Positions 1-5,257 of a stretch of 5,257 bases of DNA are shown piece by piece (the first letter of the stretch is position 1; the number at the start of each line of letters is the position of its first letter). The stretch lies in the NCBI GenBank assembly GCA_041164825.1, contig JBEAOO010000174.1, positions 1 through 5,257 on the forward strand, in the 5' to 3' direction. The notes below the pieces were generated by a model that had not been told where the DNA came from, searched no databases, and worked only from the letters and a program-made list of their open reading frames with translations. Made by a program: the position numbers and the translations under genes. This stretch comes from JBEAOO01 sp041164825 (lineage in GTDB: Bacteria > Pseudomonadota > Gammaproteobacteria > Burkholderiales > Burkholderiaceae_C).

Positions 1-21
1 CGAGTCTCGTTTCCCGCTCCA
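1..21 (+). tRNA. 3' end of a tRNA-Gly (5' part outside window)
   Basis: The first 21 bases, ending in CCA, are identical to the last 21 bases of the complete tRNA-Gly at 52-127 (T-arm 3' side, acceptor strand TTCCCGC, discriminator T, CCA). This makes it the tail of a second tRNA-Gly copy in tandem. The anticodon lies outside the window, so the isoacceptor is inferred from the identical acceptor arm. The 30-base spacer to the next tRNA (22-51) is very AT-rich, with 5 G/C in 30, and shows no terminator, so the two are probably processed from one transcript. Confidence 0.85.
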
Positions 22-51
22 AATACTTCAAATTTAAGTTTTAGATTTTGT

Positions 52-127
<76 letters not shown>

Positions 128-130
128 ATC

Positions 131-162
131 AAAAAAAGGAAGCCCGATGGCTTCCTTTTTTT
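131..162 (+). terminator. Intrinsic terminator of the tRNA-Gly unit
   Basis: A perfect 7-bp stem GGAAGCC (138-144) / GGCTTCC (149-155) with tetraloop CGAT is followed by seven T (156-162) and preceded by seven A (131-137), which extends the potential stem. Because of the A-run on the left it could also end transcription on the opposite strand. It lies four bases after the CCA of tRNA-Gly. Confidence 0.92.
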
Positions 163-218
163 ATGCCTCTTTTTGGGGTAATCCTCTGGGTGTTGTCGCA
201 CTGTTTGACTGTGCCTCG

Positions 219-248
219 GCCCGCCGAGCGGGCGCCATCGGTGGCGCC
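219..248. repeat. Two adjoining GC-rich hairpins between the tRNA genes
   Basis: GCCCGC-CGA-GCGGGC (219-233) and GGCGCCA-TCGG-TGGCGCC (231-248) are both perfect inverted repeats and overlap by three bases, so on one strand they would partly compete. Neither is followed by a T-run, so they do not look like intrinsic terminators. The surrounding stretch 163-281 contains no gene that I recognise. Confidence 0.5.
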
Positions 249-281
249 GTCACAGCAGCAATGCGTCGCGCGGTCGCCGCC

Positions 282-287
282 TACAAT
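282..287 (+). promoter_or_regulatory. Candidate -10 box of tRNA-Leu
   Basis: TACAAT matches the sigma-70 -10 consensus at five of six bases and ends nine bases before the mature 5' end of tRNA-Leu (297). Transcription would begin around 294, leaving a very short leader. No good -35 hexamer is seen at normal spacing; a TTGACT at 205-210 is much too far upstream to pair with it. Confidence 0.4.
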
Positions 288-296
288 CCTTTTATG

Positions 297-382
297 GTCG
301 GAGTGGTGGAACGGTAGACACCGGAGACTTAAAATCTCCTGGCCCCACGGCCGTGCGGGTTCGATTCCCGCCTCCGACACCA
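297..382 (+). tRNA. tRNA-Leu (anticodon UAA)
   Basis: An 86-base class II tRNA with a long variable arm. The acceptor GTCGGAG (297-303) pairs with CTCCGAC (372-378), followed by discriminator A and encoded CCA (380-382). The anticodon stem GGAGA (323-327) / TCTCC (335-339) encloses loop CTTAAAA, giving anticodon TAA at 330-332, which reads UUA and UUG. The variable arm contains GGCC-CCAC-GGCC, and the T-arm GCGGG-TTCGATT-CCCGC is perfect. Discriminator A and the long arm are normal leucine identity features. UUA should be a rare codon in this GC-rich genome. No clear terminator follows it. Confidence 0.97.
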
Positions 383-577
383 TGCGCCGTGCTCGCTCGC
401 TCGGGCGGCAACGGACCTCTAAATGGGTGGTCTGCCCACTGGGTGGCGACGCACAAACTATCGTGTTGACCCATCTCGTGTTGTGAGCGCCTGCGGCGCC
501 CAGGCTCGGTTGCGCGTTGCTCCAGTTGTGGGTGAGGCGGCGATGGCGAGCGTTTGCTCATGGCATGTGCCTGGCGA
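383..577. other. Gene-free stretch between tRNA-Leu and kinase remnant
   Basis: No recognisable protein, RNA gene or mobile element is seen here. It holds a short tetranucleotide repeat (three GCTC units at 391-402) and a small perfect hairpin GCGCC-TGC-GGCGC (487-499) without a T-run. Part of this DNA may be the decayed 3' end of the neighbouring kinase locus, but no conserved sequence supports that. Confidence 0.5.
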
Positions 578-1577
578 CTTCATCAGCGCGGAGTGAAAGC
601 GTGCCCCCTGGCCGGCTTGTGACTCGGCCCAGACGCGGCCGCCGTGTCGGTGGAGCACCCCGCGCACGATGGACAGGCCGGAGCCCGTGCCGGGGGGGTA
701 GTCGGCATGCGGGCGGCTCGGTACCGCGGCGGTGAGATGACGCTTGCCATCCGACCCCATGCCAAGGTGCTGGCGTGCGAGGGCAGGGCGTGGCCAGGGG
801 ACGGCACGTGCCCGCCCGGGCCCACCACGATGTCGCCCTTGGGATTCACAAGCACAATTTCCACCTCTTGATCGGCCGCCAACGGCGCCAGCGCGTCGCC
901 GCGGCGCTCCTTGGCCCAGCCCCAGCCCAGGTGGGTGCCCCCGTACGCCAACCGTGCGGCCGTCAATCTTCAAACGGGGCCGCCACGTCCACAAAGTACA
1001 CCGGGTCCTTGCCGCTGGTTCGGGGCAGCAACGAGGCCAGCAGCACTGCTTCGTGCACATATCCCAACGCGGGGGCTTGCAAGCTGGCGATGAACCATGG
1101 CCGCTGGTGCACGTCATGGCCCATCAGCAGGCCGTCGGTGGCGCTCAGCGCCGTGCCGTTGACGGGGAGGCCACGCCGATCCAGCTGTAGTGCGTCATGG
1201 AGGCCTCCAGTTGGGCGAGCAACTGTCGCCAACGTTGGGCATCAAAGTCGGGCGCCAAGATGGCCCGCGTGGCCACCAGTTGCACCACATCGCGGTAGCG
1301 GCCCGGCCGTGTTGGCATCCAGGCGCTGTGCGAGTCGCTCTGCCAGCTGCTGCACCATCGCCGCCGTTTGTGGTTCGCTGCGGCGCCGGGCCTCTTGCGT
1401 CGACATCAGCCCGGTTGTGCTGAACAGCAGCGCCGCCAGCGGCGAAAAGGCCAAGCCTATCTTGGTGCGAACACCCGATTGCCGACGCCACAGCACAATC
1501 CGCTGCGGCGGTGGCATCAGCCCGTGGCTATGGCCGAGATTGAGTTTTTCAGTTGGCCTGAGGCGGGCGAGATTCAT
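578..1577 (-). pseudogene. Degraded sensor histidine kinase (Cache-type sensor, truncated ATPase domain)
   Basis: Read from 1577 downwards, consecutive pieces in different frames spell one eroded sensor kinase. Piece 1577-1311 gives an N-terminus with a membrane segment (about residues 40-58) and a following helix ending in QQLAERLAQRLDAN. Piece 1300-1169 begins RYRDVVQLVATRAIL and includes MTHYSWIGVA. Piece 1163-966 has LSATDGLLMGHDVHQRPWF and then VYFVDVAAPFED before a TGA. Piece 964-944 is DGRTVGV, and 939-817 is GTHLGWGWAKE onward to DIVVGP. Together these resemble a periplasmic Cache-like sensor of two-component kinases. Piece 751-578 reads DGKRHLTAAVPS, HADYP, then abruptly GTGSGLSIVRGVLHRHGG, the late G box and C-terminus of HATPase_c. 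HAMP, HisKA and most of HATPase are absent, so no phosphotransfer is possible. The original start may have been the ATG at 1577 or the one at 1517. Family assignment is from recalled motifs; the exact kinase family is unknown. Confidence 0.85.
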
Positions 1578-1582
1578 AGACT
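1553..1582 (+). promoter_or_regulatory. Candidate katG promoter
   Basis: TTGGCC (1553-1558, four of six to the -35 consensus) and TAGACT (1577-1582, four of six to the -10 consensus) are 18 bases apart and would start transcription near 1589, giving a leader of about 35 bases. The match is weak. It overlaps the first codons of the kinase remnant, so katG expression would depend on DNA inside that ruin. No convincing OxyR site is seen. Confidence 0.25.
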
Positions 1583-1611
1583 GTGTGCTCTCCCTCCTCA
1601 AAGAAATCAAC

Positions 1612-1616
1612 AAGGA
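1612..1616 (+). promoter_or_regulatory. Ribosome binding site of katG
   Basis: AAGGA lies seven bases before the ATG at 1624. It decides the start: the katG frame is open without a stop far upstream (an ATG occurs at 775), but the KatG family N-terminus and this site both point to 1624. A GTG at 1621 is in frame, but the ATG fits the spacing and family better. Confidence 0.75.
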
Positions 1617-1623
1617 CAGTGTG

Positions 1624-3834
<2,211 letters not shown>

Positions 3835-3866
3835 CGGGCGTGCGCTGAGCGCCATTGAAGAGAGAC

Positions 3867-3901
3867 GGGCGGAGTGCTTGATGGCACCCCGCCCTTTTTT
3901 T
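3867..3901 (+). terminator. Intrinsic terminator of katG
   Basis: The stem GGGCGGAGTGC (3867-3877) pairs with GCACCCCGCCC (3884-3894) with one A-C mismatch, encloses the loop TTGATG, and is followed by seven T (3895-3901). It begins 32 bases after the katG stop. On the minus strand the hairpin is not followed by a T-run, so it would serve murI poorly. Confidence 0.9.
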
Positions 3902-3926
3902 GACGCGCACTCGCGCCGCTTGGGCA

Positions 3927-3950
3927 AGGCGCCGAAGCCGTGCGGCGCCT
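3927..3950 (-). terminator. Hairpin just downstream of murI, without T-run
   Basis: AGGCGCCG (3927-3934) and CGGCGCCT (3943-3950) form a perfect 8-bp stem with an 8-base loop, starting 13 bases after the murI stop on the minus strand. No T-run follows, so it may stabilise the murI 3' end or pause polymerase between the converging genes rather than act as a classical intrinsic terminator. Confidence 0.35.
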
Positions 3951-3974
3951 GTCGGTCGGTCAGTCAGTCAGTCC
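3951..3974. repeat. Tetranucleotide repeat across the murI stop codon
   Basis: Six GTCN units in a row: GTCG twice, GTCA three times, GTCC once. On the minus strand this reads as GACT/CGAC units that supply the last two codons (ACT GAC) and the TGA stop of murI at 3964-3966. A gain or loss of one four-base unit would alter only the extreme C-terminus. Confidence 0.8.
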
Positions 3975-4782
3975 CTTGCACGTTGCATTCGAACGGCAGC
4001 CAAGCGCCTGCGATGCGCTCCAGCGTTGCCGGCTCGCCGCTCGTCAGCAGCAGTGGCTGAGGCACCGCTGCCGCGATTGGCAGGTGCATGGCCTCGAACT
4101 GGCGCTGGGTTTGGCGTACTACCGCGTCGGTGGTGTCGATGATCTGGACTTGCGGCCCGAGCGCCGCCTCGATCCAGTGGCGCGCGAACACATAGTGGGT
4201 GCAGCCGAGCACCACGGTGTCGACCTGCGCGTCCACCAGCGGTTGCACCAGTTCGCGCACGCGGTCGCGCAGCGCGGGCGATTGCAAATCACCTTGCTCA
4301 ATCAGTGCCGCCAAGCCCGGGCAGGGCTGGGCAATGACGGAGGTGCCGGGGCCGTGGTCGGCCAGCAGACGCTGAAAACGCTCGCTGTGCAGGGTCACGC
4401 GCGTGGCCATCACGCCGACGCGGCCGTTGCGGCTGGCGGCCACGCCGGGTTTCACGCCGGGTTCCACGCCCACGATGGGCAAGTCGGGCCAGCGCTCGCG
4501 CAGCTGGCGCACGGCCACGGCGGTGGCTGTGTTGCAGGCCACCACGATCTGCCGCGCGCCGCGGGCCAGCAGCGCGCTGGCGATGTGCAGGCTGCGAGTT
4601 TGCACGTGGGCGTCGTCGCGTTCGCCATAGGGCGCGTGGCCGGAGTCGGCGAAGTAGAGCAGGGGGGTGCGCGGCATTTGCGCCTGCAGCGCCCTCAACA
4701 CCGAGAGGCCGCCCACGCCCGAATCAAACACGCCAATGGCGGCGGGCGCAGCGGGCTGGATGGGCAGGGCAGGGGCGGGCAT
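3964..4782 (-). CDS. murI: Glutamate racemase MurI
   Basis: Cofactor-independent cytoplasmic racemase converting L-glutamate to D-glutamate for peptidoglycan stem peptides; 272 residues, within the usual family range. Motifs are in order and intact: GVFDSGVGGLSVL with Asp20 and Ser21, PYGE at 51-54, the first catalytic cysteine Cys83 in VACNTAT, the GVEPGVKPG loop (106-114), and the second catalytic Cys194 with His196 in LGCTHY. The two cysteines act as the opposing acid/base pair in this family. The ATG at 4782 is chosen because it leaves a short lead before the first conserved motif. The frame stays open upstream to an ATG at 4983, but those 67 residues are unlike the family. No clear Shine-Dalgarno precedes 4782, so translation may be weak or leader-dependent. 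It faces katG head-on and is divergent from etfB. Confidence 0.96.
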   Translation of the reverse strand: MPAPALPIQPAAPAAIGVFDSGVGGLSVLRALQAQMPRTPLLYFADSGHAPYGERDDAHVQTRSLHIASALLARGARQIVVACNTATAVAVRQLRERWPDLPIVGVEPGVKPGVAASRNGRVGVMATRVTLHSERFQRLLADHGPGTSVIAQPCPGLAALIEQGDLQSPALRDRVRELVQPLVDAQVDTVVLGCTHYVFARHWIEAALGPQVQIIDTTDAVVRQTQRQFEAMHLPIAAAVPQPLLLTSGEPATLERIAGAWLPFECNVQGTD

Positions 4783-4940
4783 GGCGCGGCAGTCTAGCAG
4801 TGCGTCGTGTGCCTGCGTGGCGGGCGTCTGTGCGTTGGCCCGCGGTGGAGGCACACAAAAGTACTGGACGCATCGCAGCGACTTCGATCTAAAATAGCAC
4901 GATCGTTCGAATTTACCCTCGGGGACAATGCCGGGCTGCT

Positions 4941-4956
4941 CGGCGCTCCGGCGCCG
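4941..4956 (+). repeat. Perfect hairpin in the etfB upstream region
   Basis: CGGCGC-TCCG-GCGCCG is a 6-bp perfect stem with a tetraloop, located two bases before the TAGAAT box. It has no T-run. It would lie in the leader if transcription starts near 4902, or upstream of the promoter if it starts near 4970. Confidence 0.45.
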
Positions 4957-4967
4957 ATAGAATTCGA

Positions 4968-4983
4968 TTAACGTAAACGTCAA
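4968..4983. promoter_or_regulatory. LiuR-like inverted repeat upstream of etfB
   Basis: TTAACGTAAACGTCAA is a 16-base imperfect palindrome of the form TTRACGT-WW-ACGTYAA, with 12 of 16 positions symmetric. From memory, operators of this general form belong to LiuR, a MerR-family regulator of branched-chain amino acid and acyl-CoA catabolism in proteobacteria, whose targets can include etf genes. It ends 44 bases before the etfB start. The assignment to LiuR is an inference; the symmetry is seen directly. Confidence 0.4.
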
Positions 4984-4984
4984 T

Positions 4985-5006
4985 GGCCGCGCGCTTCGCC
5001 GCGGCC
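4985..5006 (+). repeat. Hairpin in the etfB leader, next to the ribosome binding site
   Basis: GGCCGCG (4985-4991) pairs perfectly with CGCGGCC (5000-5006), with an 8-base loop that can add two more pairs. It begins right after the LiuR-like repeat and ends nine bases before the AGGAG. It leaves the ribosome binding site free, so it may protect or insulate the mRNA 5' end; no function is shown. Confidence 0.4.
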
Positions 5007-5015
5007 AGCTTCCGC

Positions 5016-5020
5016 AGGAG
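5016..5020 (+). promoter_or_regulatory. Ribosome binding site of etfB
   Basis: AGGAG sits seven bases before the ATG at 5028, a strong Shine-Dalgarno at good spacing, which settles the etfB start. Confidence 0.85.
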
Positions 5021-5027
5021 ATTCCCG

Positions 5028-5257
5028 ATGAAAGTGCTGGTCCCCGTCAAGCGGGTCGTGGATTACAACGTCAAGGTTCGCGTCAAGAGCGACAACACCG
5101 GTGTCGACATCGCCGGCGTCAAAATGAGCATGAACCCCTTCGACGAGATCGCCGTGGAAGAGGCGGTGCGCTTGAAGGAAAAGGGCGTGGTCACCGAGGT
5201 GATCGCTGTCTCGTGCGGCGTCACCCAATGCCAGGAAACCCTGCGCACCGCGCTGGC
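5028..5257 (+). CDS. etfB: Electron transfer flavoprotein beta subunit, 5' part
   Basis: The first 76 codons of EtfB, cut by the window edge; the family is about 250 residues. The sequence opens MKVLVPVKRVVDYNVKVRVK and continues with KMSMNPFDEIAVEEAVRLKE and SCGVTQCQETLRTAL, characteristic of group I (housekeeping) EtfB. With EtfA it forms a soluble FAD- and AMP-binding heterodimer that takes electrons from acyl-CoA dehydrogenases and passes them to ETF-ubiquinone oxidoreductase, linking fatty acid and branched-chain amino acid breakdown to respiration. NPFDEIAVEEA is the conserved N-terminal motif. etfA, and often an acyl-CoA dehydrogenase gene, is expected just downstream outside the window. 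The strong ribosome binding site and an LiuR-like repeat upstream suggest control by acyl-CoA catabolism. Confidence 0.97.
   Translation, partial: MKVLVPVKRVVDYNVKVRVKSDNTGVDIAGVKMSMNPFDEIAVEEAVRLKEKGVVTEVIAVSCGVTQCQETLRTAL

Larger units (their letters stand above)
4783..5027. promoter_or_regulatory. Divergent control region between murI and etfB
   Basis: This 245-base gap must hold promoters for both murI (leftward) and etfB (rightward). For etfB, TGGACG (4865-4870) and TAAAAT (4890-4895, five of six) are 19 bases apart, a long spacer of the kind used by MerR-type activators; TAGAAT (4958-4963, five of six) is a second -10-like box lacking a -35. For murI, the minus strand carries TGCTATTTT (4899-4891), an extended -10-like element. 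The inverted repeat CGATC / GATCG (4885-4889 and 4901-4905) flanks the TAAAAT box, and an 8-base palindrome ACGATCGT (4899-4906) adjoins TTCGAA (4906-4911). None of these has been tested. Confidence 0.4.

Noticed and set aside
425..445. Possible terminator after tRNA-Leu
   Set aside because: Only short, bulged GGG/CCC pairings can be drawn and no T-run follows.
163..486. 107-codon open frame across the tRNA-Leu
   Set aside because: It runs straight through a well-formed tRNA gene, and its start overlaps the tRNA-Gly terminator; no protein motif is visible.
1528..1590. Possible OxyR site upstream of katG (ATAG at 1576-1579, CTAT at 1528-1531)
   Set aside because: The tetranucleotides do not recur at the 11-base steps expected of an OxyR box, and the CTAT half expected after ATAG is absent.
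4441..4470. 12-base tandem repeat inside murI
   Set aside because: CACGCCGGGTT recurs 12 bases apart because the protein motif GVEPGVKPG is itself repetitive at a conserved family position; no insertion is needed to explain it.
3940..4797. 285-codon open frame antisense to murI
   Set aside because: It is opposite a gene with all catalytic motifs intact, and its own translation shows no recognisable domain.
4783..4983. N-terminal extension of MurI to the ATG at 4983
   Set aside because: The extra 67 residues are unlike MurI and would cover the etfB control region; the family start fits 4782.

Overview
The window is GC-rich DNA whose gene content and protein sequences look like a betaproteobacterium of the order Burkholderiales, most probably Comamonadaceae. 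This rests on the KatG, MurI and EtfB sequences and the high-GC codon choice; it is a judgement from memory of these families, not a database result.

Layout, left to right. Positions 1-382 form a tRNA region: the 3' end of one tRNA-Gly, a complete tRNA-Gly(GCC), a strong intrinsic terminator, then a tRNA-Leu(UAA) with its own candidate -10 box. Positions 383-577 hold no gene that I can see. Positions 578-1577 (minus strand) carry the decayed remains of a membrane sensor histidine kinase: a membrane segment and extracytoplasmic Cache-like sensor region, broken by several frame changes, then joined directly to the last part of the ATPase domain, with HAMP, HisKA and most of HATPase missing. Positions 1624-3834 hold an intact katG (catalase-peroxidase, plus strand), ending in a clear terminator at 3867-3901. 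Converging on it is murI (glutamate racemase, minus strand, 3964-4782). A 245-base divergent intergenic region (4783-5027) with candidate promoters and an LiuR-like inverted repeat separates murI from the start of etfB (electron transfer flavoprotein beta subunit), which runs off the right edge.

The genes do not form one pathway. KatG removes hydrogen peroxide, MurI supplies D-glutamate for peptidoglycan, and EtfB (with EtfA, expected just beyond the window) carries electrons from acyl-CoA dehydrogenases to the quinone pool. The only gene-level oddity is the degraded kinase divergent from katG. I found no convincing new biological system; the findings are the kinase ruin, the regulatory DNA around etfB, several small inverted repeats, a tetranucleotide repeat across the murI stop codon, and annotation traps caused by long open antisense and upstream frames.
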